18,303 nucleotides of DNA, taken from positions 1 through 18,303 of the forward strand of contig MABB01000091.1 in the NCBI GenBank assembly GCA_002162915.1, read 5' to 3'. Source of the stretch: Rhodospirillales bacterium 47_12_T64. GTDB lineage: Bacteria > Pseudomonadota > Alphaproteobacteria > Kiloniellales > Kiloniellaceae. Shown here piece after piece: positions 10,041 through 18,303 of this stretch (positions are counted from its first letter, which is position 1; each line of letters starts with the position of its first letter). The position numbers and the translations under genes are program-made. Under the pieces are notes generated by a model. It was not told where the DNA came from, did no database searches, and worked only from the letters and a program-made list of their open reading frames with translations.

Positions 10041-11759
10041 TCAGTTTGCTTGACGGCGCAGAAATGCTGGGATGTCGAGCAAATCTTCGTCGGTCGGTGC
10101 TGATTGAAGGCGGTCTTGAGGATCAAGGCCAGTTAAGCGCGGTTGCTGGCTGTTACCTGCAGCAGGCGATTCTGCTGGTGCAGGGGCTGTGCTTGCCACT
10201 GCTGCTGCAGGAGTAGCAACGGTGGCTGTACCAACTTGTAAGTCACCAAGTTCTTCAGATTGAGTTGCCGCCTGGAGGGCGCGCGCAGCACCACCGGTAA
10301 TGCGACCAAAAAGTCCGCGACCCTTCCGAGAGCTGTCTTCGTGTTTTCCCGTGCCATTTGCCAGAGCTGCAGCGGCAAACGGGTCAGCTTTTTGCGGTGC
10401 AGGTTGAGGAGCAGCAGGCTTCTGATTGGAAACTGTTGCCGGGATTGGGGCGGTAAAGCTATCGCTTTTGATCTCGGCCTGTGGTGCGGACGCCATTACT
10501 TGTTGGCCTTCTGCATCGCTGCGGGTGATCGCAGATTCAATACTTGTTTGTGATGGTCCGGTTTCTATTATTGGCTGAGACTTTGGCTCCATGGATGTTA
10601 CCGGGGATGCTACTGACGCCATTGGTGCTGTAATAGGAGCAGTCTGTGGCAATACTGGCGCATCTTGAGGCCCGGAAGTAGAGGCAACAGCTTGTTCGGG
10701 CTGAGATTCAACTTGTTCTGGCGTTACGTTCAAGGGGGCCGGAGGGGCCTGAAATTCTCTTGCCTGGGGCGGGCGGATATTCTTCATGGATTCCGCATCA
10801 ATCCCGGTGGCAACAACAGAAACGCGCATTGTGCCTTCCATATTGGGATCGTATGTCGACCCAAAGATGATATTTGCTTCCGGGTCAACTTCGTCGCGGA
10901 TACGATTGGCCGCTTCGTCAACCTCAAAGAGAGTGAGGTCAGGACCGCCAGTGATGTTGATAAGAACACCACGTGCGCCTTTCATCGATACTTCATCGAG
11001 GAGCGGGTTTGAAATGGCTGCCTCGGCGGCATCCATGGCGCGACTCTCGCCTTCGGCTTCTCCCGTTCCCATCATTGCCTTACCCATTTCCGTCATCACG
11101 GCACGAATATCTGCAAAATCAAGGTTGATAAGGCCAGGCATAACCATGAGGTCGGTGACACCACTCACGCCGGAACGGAGGACATCATCGGCCATTTTAA
11201 AGGCATCGGCAAAGGTTGTCTTTTCGTTGGCGATACGGAAAAGATTTTGATTTGGAATAATGATGAGGGTGTCGACATACTGGGCAAGCTCTTCAATTCC
11301 TCTTTCGGCGAGACGCATGCGATGCATCCCTTCGAAATGGAAAGGCTTGGTAATAACACCGACGGTCAAAATTCCAGCATCGCGTGCTGATTTTGCGATA
11401 ACAGGTGCGGCCCCTGTACCCGTGCCACCACCCATACCAGCTGTAATAAAGACCATGTTTGAGCCTTCAAGGTGGCCCAGAATTTCATCCATGGCTTCTT
11501 CGGCAGCGGCCTGGCCAATGTCCGGGCGCGAACCTGCTCCGAGACCTTGAGTGATGTTTCGGCCCAACTGAATGGTGCGATTACATGATGACTGGGCAAT
11601 TGCCTGGGCATCTGTATTGGCAATAAGGAACTCTACACCCTCCAGATTACTCTGGATCATGTTGTTCACAGCATTACCGCCTGCGCCGCCAACCCCAATA
11701 ACAGTAATCTGAGGGGTCAGTTCTGATTCAATTGGTGGAACATCTAAATTTAAAGCCAT
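10041..11759 (-). CDS. ftsZ: Cell division protein FtsZ
   Basis: FtsZ is the tubulin-like GTPase that forms the division ring. The 572-residue protein has the GTP-binding start [17 protein letters not shown] (18-34), the tubulin signature GGGTGTG (110-116) and the T7 synergy loop NLDFAD (212-217). The globular part ends near 325. A long Pro/Ala/Gln/Ser-rich linker of about 230 residues follows, then the C-terminal peptide [16 protein letters not shown] (557-572), which in alphaproteobacteria binds FtsA and other partners. Length is far above E. coli (383) because of the linker. I start at ATG 11759, 6 nt after GGAGG; the in-frame GTG just upstream is only 3 nt from GGAGG. It follows ftsA by 93 nt and probably also has its own promoter. 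Confidence 0.98.
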   Translation of the reverse strand: MALNLDVPPIESELTPQITVIGVGGAGGNAVNNMIQSNLEGVEFLIANTDAQAIAQSSCNRTIQLGRNITQGLGAGSRPDIGQAAAEEAMDEILGHLEGSNMVFITAGMGGGTGTGAAPVIAKSARDAGILTVGVITKPFHFEGMHRMRLAERGIEELAQYVDTLIIIPNQNLFRIANEKTTFADAFKMADDVLRSGVSGVTDLMVMPGLINLDFADIRAVMTEMGKAMMGTGEAEGESRAMDAAEAAISNPLLDEVSMKGARGVLINITGGPDLTLFEVDEAANRIRDEVDPEANIIFGSTYDPNMEGTMRVSVVATGIDAESMKNIRPPQAREFQAPPAPLNVTPEQVESQPEQAVASTSGPQDAPVLPQTAPITAPMASVASPVTSMEPKSQPIIETGPSQTSIESAITRSDAEGQQVMASAPQAEIKSDSFTAPIPATVSNQKPAAPQPAPQKADPFAAAALANGTGKHEDSSRKGRGLFGRITGGAARALQAATQSEELGDLQVGTATVATPAAAVASTAPAPAESPAAGNSQQPRLTGLDPQDRLQSAPTDEDLLDIPAFLRRQAN

Positions 11760-11765
11760 CACTAA

Positions 11766-11789
11766 CCTCCGTTGGACGCCGACTCGGCG
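11766..11789 (-). promoter_or_regulatory. ftsZ ribosome binding site preceded by a short hairpin
   Basis: GGAGG (11770-11766 on the minus strand) is the strongest Shine-Dalgarno sequence seen in the cluster and fixes the ftsZ ATG. Six nt before it, CGCCGA and TCGGCG (11777-11782 and 11784-11789) form a perfect 6-bp inverted repeat around one base, giving a tight hairpin in the leader. The centre of the repeat is a GANTC site (11781-11785). Confidence 0.6.
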
Positions 11790-11808
11790 AAATCATTAGT
11801 CAAGTTGT

Positions 11809-11838
11809 ACTATAAAGTTGTGGAATCAGTCGAGCTAA
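11809..11838 (-). promoter_or_regulatory. Weak candidate promoter for ftsZ with an internal GANTC site
   Basis: On the minus strand TTAGCT (11838-11833), 18 bp and TATAGT (11814-11809) give a poor -35 (3 of 6) and good -10 (5 of 6); transcription would start near 11802. GAATC at 11823-11827 sits in the spacer, a position where methylation could matter if a CcrM-type methylase is present. A ftsZ-specific promoter in the ftsA-ftsZ gap is common in alphaproteobacteria. Confidence 0.35.
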
Positions 11839-11852
11839 TTCCTAACTTTTTG

Positions 11853-13136
11853 TTAAAAATTTTCACTAAACCATCTTCCAAATTTACTTACGAGGTTCTG
11901 AGGCTGAGTCTCCTCAGGGGTTTTCTCGCTTTGTACCTCGTTATGGGCGATAGTTGCGTAGGTTAAAAGTCCAGCGCAGGTAGAGAAGCTGGGCCCCCCT
12001 GTTGCGTCCGCTAAACCAGATACACGTATCGGTCGTCCGATGCGTACCTGTTTATCAAGAATCAAGCTCGCTAAATCAGGTAGGCCGGGCAATTGACTGG
12101 CTCCGCCAGTTAAAACCACGCGTCTGCCACCGACTTTATCGAAACCGCTCACCTCAAGTCTGGAACGAACGAGCTCAAAGGTTTCTTCTAGTCTTGGCTG
12201 TATTATGCCGACAAGAAGAGATCGGGGAACTTGTTGAGGTTGACTACCTGCTGCTTCTCCAACCTGGGGGACATCGATCATTTCCCGTTCATCTGTGACG
12301 GTTGCAACGGCATGTCCGTAAAGGGTCTTCATACGTTCTGCTTCTGCAACGGGTGTCGACAATCCCCGGGCGATATCGTTTGTGACATGGTGTCCACCGA
12401 CGGGAATCACATCACAAAAAACAAGTTTGCCTTCGCTGAATACAGCGATTGAGGTTGTGGTTCCCCCCATGTCAACGAGGGTAACACCCAGTTCCATTTC
12501 GTCGTCTACCAAACACGATAAGCCAGAGGCATAAGGCGAGAGAACAAAGCTCATTGGTGCCAAATGGCATCGCTTTATACAAGTTGTCAGGTTACGTAGA
12601 GAATTCGCCGCTGCGGTAATGAGATGCATTGTTACGCCAAGCATTTCCCCATGCATCCCGCGTGGGTCTTTAATGCCGCGGTTGCCATCCAATGTGAAAC
12701 CAGTGGGCAAGGAGTGTATTAACTGGCGCCCTTGTTCAGGATCTCCTTGGGGACCTTGGACCTGACTGGCGTGTAAAAGAGCTTGTTTGAGATCAGTGTC
12801 TGTGACTTCGTGGCCATTAATGGAAATCTCTAGATTGATATTGTGAGACGAGGGAGATCCGCCGGAAAGATTAACCAGAACAGAGTTAACCGTTTCTCCG
12901 GCCATTTGTTCTGCGGCGTGCACAGCGTTGAGGATGGAATCTTCAAGAGCCTCCATATCAACGATATTTCCACTTTTCATCCCATGACTGGCTTGCTGAC
13001 CGATACCAATGACTTTCGGCGGAGTATCTCCATCAATTTGTGCGATGAAACAACAAACTTTACTGCTGCCAACATCGATAGCAGCGATGGTTCCGTGTCT
13101 GATGACACCTAGGTTCCGCTTCATGACTTGCGGCAT
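11853..13136 (-). CDS. ftsA: Cell division protein FtsA
   Basis: FtsA is the actin-like ATPase that tethers FtsZ to the membrane and recruits later divisome proteins. The 427 residues show the phosphate-1 loop AAIDVGSSKVCCFIA (18-32), an FtsA-specific 1C subdomain in roughly 95-175, phosphate-2 VDMGGTTTS (221-229) and the adenosine motif VVLTGGASQLPG (340-351). A C-terminal amphipathic stretch KFGRWFSENF, the membrane-targeting helix, comes after a variable linker. Two starts are possible. ATG 13136 has GAAAGG directly abutting it, while ATG 13124 (MKRNLGVIRHG) has that AAGGA about 11 nt upstream and may be the true start; the four residues at issue lie before the fold. ftsQ ends 55 nt upstream and ftsZ begins 93 nt downstream. 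Confidence 0.97.
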   Translation of the reverse strand: MPQVMKRNLGVIRHGTIAAIDVGSSKVCCFIAQIDGDTPPKVIGIGQQASHGMKSGNIVDMEALEDSILNAVHAAEQMAGETVNSVLVNLSGGSPSSHNINLEISINGHEVTDTDLKQALLHASQVQGPQGDPEQGRQLIHSLPTGFTLDGNRGIKDPRGMHGEMLGVTMHLITAAANSLRNLTTCIKRCHLAPMSFVLSPYASGLSCLVDDEMELGVTLVDMGGTTTSIAVFSEGKLVFCDVIPVGGHHVTNDIARGLSTPVAEAERMKTLYGHAVATVTDEREMIDVPQVGEAAGSQPQQVPRSLLVGIIQPRLEETFELVRSRLEVSGFDKVGGRRVVLTGGASQLPGLPDLASLILDKQVRIGRPIRVSGLADATGGPSFSTCAGLLTYATIAHNEVQSEKTPEETQPQNLVSKFGRWFSENF

Positions 13137-13191
13137 CCTTTCAAATAAGGAAGTTTAGGTGTCTGTGTCAGGTTGAGTTGAACCATCAACA

Positions 13192-14067
13192 TCAGGTCTT
13201 TTTCCCTTTCACGGATTTTGTTTTATCTTTAGCGGTACCGCCGGATGTTCTGACGATCAGGCGATCTCGCAAACGTAAATCAACGAGAACGACATCTCGC
13301 TCCAGAACACCTTCTTCTCGTTCAATGCGCGCAAAAAATGACCAGGCATCTGTCGGATCTTCTTCTGGAAGCTGGACATCTACACCATTGTTGAGGCGAA
13401 TATTCCAACGACGTCCGCTAACCCTGACAGCTGCTTTGACCTGAGTTCCCAAATCGGGCTCACTTTCGATCAACGCTAAAATCTCTCTGGCATGATCGGG
13501 TGCATCAGGACCAACGATGAGAGGCAGGGATGCGAACTTGGTAGCTTTTGCCTTGGGGATAACTTCGCCGTTTTGGTCGATAACATGCAAGATGCCTTCT
13601 TTTTGCCAAAGAGCGAGAGGTTGACGTTCGATTAATTGTACGTAGATAACATTGGGCAAACGCCTTTCTACAATGGCCTGCTTAACCCATGGCAGTTTCT
13701 CAATTTCAGCTTTTGCGCTACTTGGTGAAAAAGCTAGAATTGGTGTGCCGCGTTCTACATCCAGGGTATTGAGAATTGCCGCTGCATTCGTGCGTTTACG
13801 ACCTTCGACCAACACATCTTCGACGGATAGTCCGGCATCCGCAGTCATACCGTGGAAATTATCCACGCCAAGATTAATTTTCTCTGGAATCCATCCGTTA
13901 GTCCAGAGAACTGTCGTCAATCCGACAGCTGCAAGCACAGTTCCTGCGGCAGTACCTAAAAAGACACGGCGCCAGTTTGTATCGCCAAAAGGTAGTTTAC
14001 TCCGCTTTTGACTGCGCTTGCGCCGACGTTTGTTTTTTTGGCTGGCTTTGGGGGCGGCTTTACTCAT
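13192..14067 (-). CDS. ftsQ: Cell division protein FtsQ
   Basis: FtsQ is the bitopic divisome protein linking early and late division proteins. The 291 residues have a strongly basic cytoplasmic tail (KNKRRRKRSQKRSK at 11-24) and one membrane segment (about 36-56). A periplasmic POTRA domain (about 78-148, SVEDVLVEGRKRTNAAAILNTL to LIERQPLALW) is followed by the FtsQ beta domain ending near 270 and a basic, lysine-rich tail (DKTKSVKGKKT). The LPWVKQAIVERRLPNVIYVQLIERQPLALW segment is typical of FtsQ/DivIB. The ATG overlaps the ddl stop as ATGA and has a strong AAGGAG 5 nt upstream. It is followed by ftsA after 55 nt. Confidence 0.96.
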   Translation of the reverse strand: MSKAAPKASQKNKRRRKRSQKRSKLPFGDTNWRRVFLGTAAGTVLAAVGLTTVLWTNGWIPEKINLGVDNFHGMTADAGLSVEDVLVEGRKRTNAAAILNTLDVERGTPILAFSPSSAKAEIEKLPWVKQAIVERRLPNVIYVQLIERQPLALWQKEGILHVIDQNGEVIPKAKATKFASLPLIVGPDAPDHAREILALIESEPDLGTQVKAAVRVSGRRWNIRLNNGVDVQLPEEDPTDAWSFFARIEREEGVLERDVVLVDLRLRDRLIVRTSGGTAKDKTKSVKGKKT

Positions 14068-14996
14068 ACCTGCTCCTTAACTCGGAGGGCGTCTTCTACC
14101 ATCCAGGCACAGAGTTCTGAGAAAGAGATACCCACGTGTTTTGCTTGTTCAGGGACTAGGCTGAGATCAGTCATACCTGGTTGAGTATTTGTTTCCAAGT
14201 AGTAGAGTCCGCCATCACCACGGGCAGTGTCATCATAGCGAAAATCGCTTCGACTTACGCCTTGACAGCCAAGAACCTGGTGTGACTTTAAGGCGGCGTC
14301 TAATGCTTCTTGGTAAATACTCTCGGGGATCGGTGCAGGGATGATGTGATCGGTCTTCCCATCTGTATATTTGGCTTCGTAATCATAAAACCCCTGTTTG
14401 GGAGAAAGCTCTGTTACAGCAAGTGCTTTATCCCCCATTACAGCGACAGTGAGTTCCCGCCCTGGAATGTAGCGCTCGACCATAATGTCACCTTCGAAAC
14501 CGAGATCTTCACGGCTGGATGCAGTATGGTTGTCGCCTTCGAAAACGATGTGTACTCCAACGGAAGAACCCTGGCTAAGAGGTTTGATAACGTAAGGTCG
14601 GGGAAGGGGGTCGCCTGCGGCAAGATCCTGGGCGGTGATACTTTTACTTTCTGGTACCCGAACGCCCACTTGCTCAACCAAAGCCTTGGCGCGTTCCTTG
14701 TGCATCGCAAGTGCAGAGCTGAGAACCTGTGAGTGGGTATAGGTCAGGCCCAATAATTCGAGTAACCCCTGAACACATCCATCTTCACCCCACTCACCAT
14801 GCAGGGCATTAAAGACGACGTCGGGCTTTATTTCGTTCAATTGGTTGATCAGGGAGGCGATGTCTTTGGAAACATCAATTTCGGTAACGTTATAACGTGC
14901 CTCGCGCAGTGCCTTGGCACAGGCAGTTCCTGTGGCGAGAGATACGTCTCGCTCAGGTGAAAATCCGCCCATTAATAACGCGATATTACCGGTCAT
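14064..14996 (-). CDS. ddl: D-alanine--D-alanine ligase
   Basis: Ddl joins two D-alanines with ATP to make the dipeptide that ends the peptidoglycan stem. The 310-residue ATP-grasp enzyme (E. coli DdlB 306) has [11 protein letters not shown] (10-20), [15 protein letters not shown] (66-80), [12 protein letters not shown] (137-148), YDYEAKY (204-210) and the Mg-binding ETNTQPGMT (268-276). The frame is open 63 nt further upstream to a non-family N-terminus ([10 protein letters not shown]). I reject that extension because ATG 14996 overlaps the murB stop as ATGA, has AAGGGA about 10 nt upstream, and gives the family length. It overlaps ftsQ by the same ATGA arrangement, so murB-ddl-ftsQ are tightly coupled. 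Confidence 0.97.
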   Translation of the reverse strand: MTGNIALLMGGFSPERDVSLATGTACAKALREARYNVTEIDVSKDIASLINQLNEIKPDVVFNALHGEWGEDGCVQGLLELLGLTYTHSQVLSSALAMHKERAKALVEQVGVRVPESKSITAQDLAAGDPLPRPYVIKPLSQGSSVGVHIVFEGDNHTASSREDLGFEGDIMVERYIPGRELTVAVMGDKALAVTELSPKQGFYDYEAKYTDGKTDHIIPAPIPESIYQEALDAALKSHQVLGCQGVSRSDFRYDDTARGDGGLYYLETNTQPGMTDLSLVPEQAKHVGISFSELCAWMVEDALRVKEQV

Positions 14997-15946
14997 AGAG
15001 TTTCGTTCCCTTTTGTGTTGTCTTGAACAGAGGTCGCGCCAATGCGTTTGATTTCCCAATGCAGTTCGATACCCGATGTGTCTTTGACACGCCTGCGAAC
15101 CTCTTCGCCAAGATTTTCAAGATCACTTGCCGAAGCTTTGTCAGTGTTGATCAAAAAATTACAGTGTTGTTCTGAAACCTGGGCATCGCCGATGTTCAAT
15201 CCTCGGCACCCTGCTTTGTCGATGAGTTGCCAAGCCTTGTTTCCATCAGGGTTTTTGAAAGTACTACCACCTGTCCGCGATTTGATCGGCTGTGTGCTTC
15301 CGCGTGCATCCTGAATCTCTTTCATACGTGTAGCGATTTTTCCCGAATCACCTGGTTCTCCCTGGAAACAAGCACTAAGGAAAATCCAGGCCTTATCCAG
15401 GCTACAGTGACGATAGGCGTATCCAAGTTGGTCGGGTGTCAGTCTGTGAATATTCCCTTGCGGGTCCATGACTTCAGTCCAGAGCAGTATATCCTGGGTT
15501 TCTCGCCCGTAAGCCCCTGCGTTCATTCGTAACGCACCGCCAATTGTACCGGGGACACCACAGAGGAACTCAAGACCGGTCAAGCTGGCTTTCAAGGCCG
15601 TTTTTGCGACCTTCACATCAAGAGTTGCCGCGCCGGAGATGATTTGGCCGTCCAGGATTTCGACCTTTGAAAAAGCTGGTCCCAATCTGATAACAACACC
15701 TGCAACACCGCCATCCCGAACCAGAAGGTTTGATCCGACGCCAATAACCATGACAGGAATATCGGCGGGCTTGTTCTTTATGAAGGTTACGAGATCTTCC
15801 TGGTCTGCGGGCGTGAAGAGCACGTCCGTAGGTCCACCAACACGAAACCATGTGACTTTGCCAAGGCGTGCATCGGCCTTATAGCTGCCTCTTACCTCTG
15901 GCAGGCGGTGTATAAGGTGGTTATCTGGAAGATCTGTATTGGTCAT
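14993..15946 (-). CDS. murB: UDP-N-acetylenolpyruvoylglucosamine reductase MurB
   Basis: MurB is the FAD enzyme that reduces UDP-GlcNAc-enolpyruvate to UDP-MurNAc with NADPH. With the ATG at 15946 it has 317 residues. It carries [13 protein letters not shown] (32-44), the FAD motif [12 protein letters not shown] (69-80), [18 protein letters not shown] (130-147), the Tyr-Arg pair at 178-179, the active-site Ser229 in GGSTFKNP, and the final catalytic Glu298 in HWEIKRIG. The ATG lies 4 nt after the murC TAA. A TTG start at 15979 with AGAGG 6 nt upstream is a real alternative and would add 11 residues and overlap murC by 29 nt; I prefer ATG, but not strongly. The 3' end overlaps ddl as ATGA. Confidence 0.96.
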   Translation of the reverse strand: MTNTDLPDNHLIHRLPEVRGSYKADARLGKVTWFRVGGPTDVLFTPADQEDLVTFIKNKPADIPVMVIGVGSNLLVRDGGVAGVVIRLGPAFSKVEILDGQIISGAATLDVKVAKTALKASLTGLEFLCGVPGTIGGALRMNAGAYGRETQDILLWTEVMDPQGNIHRLTPDQLGYAYRHCSLDKAWIFLSACFQGEPGDSGKIATRMKEIQDARGSTQPIKSRTGGSTFKNPDGNKAWQLIDKAGCRGLNIGDAQVSEQHCNFLINTDKASASDLENLGEEVRRRVKDTSGIELHWEIKRIGATSVQDNTKGNETL

Positions 15947-15950
15947 GATG

Positions 15951-17387
15951 TTATTGCTTGATAGCTCCCGTTGTTTCAAAAAGAGCCTCTAGCTGTTCTG
16001 GTAACGCATGCGCCCAAGCTGAAATACTACCTGCGCCAAGGCAGACAATGACATCACCGGGGAGAGCTGATTCCGCGATGATCCCAGCAAGGTCTTCCGG
16101 CTGTGGAAGGGCTATCGCATTTCTATGTCCACGGGTTAGCAATCCTTTCACAAGGCTATCTCTGTCTGCCCCTTCAATGGGGTGTTCGCCAGCGGTATAA
16201 ACGTCAGAAACGATAACTTGATCAGCGTCGTTAAAGCAGGAACAGAAGCCTTCAAAGTGATCCGACAAGCGTGAGTAGCGGTGAGGCTGGACAACGGCGA
16301 TTACCCGGGATCCTTCGGTAACTGCCTGACGGGCAGCTTGCAGAACAGCGGAAATCTCAACAGGGTGATGACCGTAGTCATCGATAATCGTGATACCGTT
16401 AACTTCTCCGGTCTTGGTAAAACGACGTTTGACGCCTTTAAAACCTGCTAATGAGGAACGAATTTCTTCATCACTCATACCCAACTCACTTGATACCGAG
16501 ATTGCTGCCAGAGCATTTAAGATATTGTGATTGCCAAGCATCGGGAGACGGCAGTCTATTATCGTGCGGCTCTCTTCATCATTTCTTTTCGAGATCACGA
16601 CGTCAAAAAGATTTCCGGTTATCTCAGTGCGCACATTAACAGCCCGGAATTTGGCTTGTGGACTGAAACCGTAGGTGACAATGCGACGATCTTCAATCCG
16701 TCCAATAAGGGACTGGACGACGGGGTGATCAATACAGAGAACAGAGAATCCGTAAAAAGGAATGTTGGAAACGAAAGTTGCAAAGGCATCATGGAGGGCT
16801 TCGATAGAGCCGTAAAATTCCATGTGCTCAGGATCAATATTTGTGATCACGGAAACCGTTGCGGGTAACTTGATAAAGGTACCATCGCTTTCGTCAGCTT
16901 CGACAACCATCCAGTCACCATCGCCAAGACGTGCGTTGGTTCCATAGGCATTGATAATGCCACCATTGATAACGGTTGGGTCAAAGTGACCCCCGTCCAG
17001 CAGGGCGGCAATCATGGATGTTGTTGTTGTTTTGCCGTGAGTACCACCAACCGCCACGCAGGATTTGAAACGCATGAGCTCTGCCAGCATTTCTGCACGG
17101 CGAACGATTGGCGTGAGATTGTTGCGCGCTTGTTCAATTTCCGGATTGTCCAGTTTGATCGCAGAGGAAACGACGACCACACGGACGTTTTCAACATTCT
17201 CGGCTTTGTGGCCAATCATCACCTTGATGCCCATCTCACGAAGTCTGAGCACGTTGGCAGATTCAGCAATGTCGCTTCCCTGAATCTGGTAACCCAGATT
17301 GTGAAGGATTTCTGCAATGCCGCTCATGCCAATGCCGCCGATACCGACAAAGTGCAGAGGGCCTATATCAAGTGGCATGCCCTTCAT
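15951..17387 (-). CDS. murC: UDP-N-acetylmuramate--L-alanine ligase MurC
   Basis: MurC adds L-alanine to UDP-MurNAc using ATP, the first step of stem-peptide synthesis in the cytoplasm. The 478 residues (E. coli 491) have the N-terminal UDP-binding motif [10 protein letters not shown] (14-23), the ATP loop GTHGKTTTT (115-123), [14 protein letters not shown] in the central domain, and the C-terminal ligase domain containing [12 protein letters not shown] and the VVQPHRYSR segment. All three Mur ligase domains are intact. The ATG overlaps the murG TGA as ATGA and has GGGGG about 7 nt upstream, which supports this start over Met4. murB follows after 4 nt. Confidence 0.97.
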   Translation of the reverse strand: MKGMPLDIGPLHFVGIGGIGMSGIAEILHNLGYQIQGSDIAESANVLRLREMGIKVMIGHKAENVENVRVVVVSSAIKLDNPEIEQARNNLTPIVRRAEMLAELMRFKSCVAVGGTHGKTTTTSMIAALLDGGHFDPTVINGGIINAYGTNARLGDGDWMVVEADESDGTFIKLPATVSVITNIDPEHMEFYGSIEALHDAFATFVSNIPFYGFSVLCIDHPVVQSLIGRIEDRRIVTYGFSPQAKFRAVNVRTEITGNLFDVVISKRNDEESRTIIDCRLPMLGNHNILNALAAISVSSELGMSDEEIRSSLAGFKGVKRRFTKTGEVNGITIIDDYGHHPVEISAVLQAARQAVTEGSRVIAVVQPHRYSRLSDHFEGFCSCFNDADQVIVSDVYTAGEHPIEGADRDSLVKGLLTRGHRNAIALPQPEDLAGIIAESALPGDVIVCLGAGSISAWAHALPEQLEALFETTGAIKQ

Positions 17388-18303
17388 GCTGCTGCCCCCG
17401 TTGAAACGTTCTCGTTTGTTGATGGTTTGTCTCCGTTATTTGCCTGTGTTCCACAAATGACATCAGCCAAATTGCTCGCGGCGCCAGTTATGGCATGCTC
17501 GTTTGCGCAAGATGCAGCTCTTTGCAGAAGTTGTGTGTGTGAAAATAGTGAGATTAATCTTTCGGCTAAACTTTGTGCATTGAGACATGCCTGTGTCATC
17601 AACCAGCCAGCCCCGGCGTCAGTGAAATCGCGGGCGTTATCGGTTTGGTGATCATCTGTAGCATGTGGATAGGGAACCAGGATTGCCGGGCGACCTGCTG
17701 CTGCTAATTCAGTGATGGTTGATGCCCCGGATCTGCAAATAGCGATGTGTGTTTGGGCCAAACGCGCAGGCATGTCATCAAAGAACGGTTTTAAATCAGC
17801 TTTAATACCGTTTGATTGATAAACGTCACGAATGTTTTCTGATCCATCACCGCGAATTTGTTGGCTGATGTGAAGGCGCTCTCGTAGCTCTTCGGGGATG
17901 AGAGCGAGAGCTTCTGGAACGATTGTGTTGAATACCGTCGCACCTTGGCTGCCACCCGTCACCAGAATATGAAGGCTTCCGTTTTCTTGTGGTGTGCTAT
18001 AGGGGGTATCTCTCAGGGCCATTATCGCAGGGCGTACAGGATTACCTGTTAAAGTTATTTTTACCTCCTGACCTGCGGGAACGTGGCTGACCTTTCGAAA
18101 AGACGTACAGATCTTTTGTGCTCTGCTTGAAAGAAGTCGGTTCGCCCGACCAAGCACCGCGTTTTGTTCATGGAGATAAAGCGGTATGCTCAACTGGCTT
18201 CCGGCCAAACTTGCAGGTACAGAGGCGTAACCACCAAAGGCAACGATGGCTTCGGCACCGATAGACCGGAGTAGTTTTCTCGCCTGAAATGTCCCGATGA
18301 CAA
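17384..18303 (-). CDS. murG: UDP-GlcNAc transferase MurG, N-terminus cut by the window edge
   Basis: MurG transfers GlcNAc to lipid I to make lipid II at the inner face of the cytoplasmic membrane. Only the C-terminal 305 codons are present. The frame stays open to the right edge and reads [11 protein letters not shown] at the boundary, so the N-terminal GGTGGH membrane/donor loop and roughly the first 60-70 residues lie outside. Visible family motifs are [42 protein letters not shown] at the start of the GT-B C-terminal domain, and the donor-binding [40 protein letters not shown] at 18206-18208 is an internal leucine codon in SVPASLAGS, not the start. The stop overlaps murC as ATGA. Confidence 0.97.
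   Translation of the reverse strand, partial: VIGTFQARKLLRSIGAEAIVAFGGYASVPASLAGSQLSIPLYLHEQNAVLGRANRLLSSRAQKICTSFRKVSHVPAGQEVKITLTGNPVRPAIMALRDTPYSTPQENGSLHILVTGGSQGATVFNTIVPEALALIPEELRERLHISQQIRGDGSENIRDVYQSNGIKADLKPFFDDMPARLAQTHIAICRSGASTITELAAAGRPAILVPYPHATDDHQTDNARDFTDAGAGWLMTQACLNAQSLAERLISLFSHTQLLQRAASCANEHAITGAASNLADVICGTQANNGDKPSTNENVSTGAAA

Noticed and set aside
10786..11250. 154-codon open frame on the plus strand opposite ftsZ
   Set aside because: It mirrors ftsZ codon structure, has a serine/arginine-rich low-complexity translation and no family features; it is a shadow of the real gene.
11760..11762. GTG codon directly before the ftsZ ATG as start
   Set aside because: It is only 3 nt from GGAGG; the ATG at 6 nt is the better start.
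14997..15059. Upstream extension of ddl by 21 codons
   Set aside because: The extra residues ([10 protein letters not shown]...) are not family-like, lie within murB, and the ATGA start at 14996 has better context.
16986..17651. 221-codon plus-strand frame antisense to the murC/murG junction
   Set aside because: It is long, but the translation is cysteine- and histidine-rich without any domain, and both strands cannot easily be coding over the essential murC and murG sequences.

Overview
The window is an alphaproteobacterial chromosomal segment of roughly even base composition, judged by eye. The class call rests on the FtsZ C-terminal peptide ([12 protein letters not shown]), the FtsA C-terminus ending WFSENF, the long FtsZ linker, and the order murG-murC-murB-ddl-ftsQ-ftsA-ftsZ-lpxC followed by bamD-recN-ligA. 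I cannot place the genus; a marine Rhodospirillales-, Sneathiella- or Kiloniella-like lineage is only a guess.

About three quarters of the window (4082-18303) is one long minus-strand run, the 3' part of the division and cell-wall (dcw) cluster. Read in transcription order from the right edge: murG (cut by the window edge), murC, murB, ddl, ftsQ, ftsA, ftsZ, lpxC, bamD, recN, ligA. murG to ftsQ are packed with ATGA stop/start overlaps or a 4-nt gap, so they are very probably one translationally coupled unit. Together they make lipid II (MurB, MurC, Ddl, MurG), assemble the divisome (FtsQ, FtsA, FtsZ), start lipid A synthesis (LpxC), supply an outer-membrane assembly lipoprotein (BamD), and repair or seal DNA (RecN, LigA). 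Gaps before ftsA (55 nt), ftsZ (93 nt), lpxC (156 nt) and bamD (207 nt) probably hold internal promoters and terminators. The clearest sites are a strong stem-loop after ftsZ and a good -35/-10 pair before bamD.

The left part (1-4081) is accessory and unrelated to division. It holds an AraC-family regulator followed on the same strand by a YddG-like EamA exporter, a convergent plus-strand alpha/beta hydrolase with an aspartate nucleophile, and a GcvA-type LysR regulator transcribed divergently from the hydrolase. The 345-bp LysR-hydrolase gap contains a possible promoter and a doubtful 82-codon ORF that overlaps the hydrolase start.

Several starts were reassigned from codon and Shine-Dalgarno context. 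ftsZ starts at the ATG behind GGAGG; ddl and murB start inside longer open frames; recN uses GTG; ligA uses TTG. I see no mobile element, CRISPR array, tRNA or rRNA, and no clearly novel multi-gene system. The most interesting non-coding signal is a cluster of four GANTC sites (the CcrM methylation motif) around the ftsZ start and leader.
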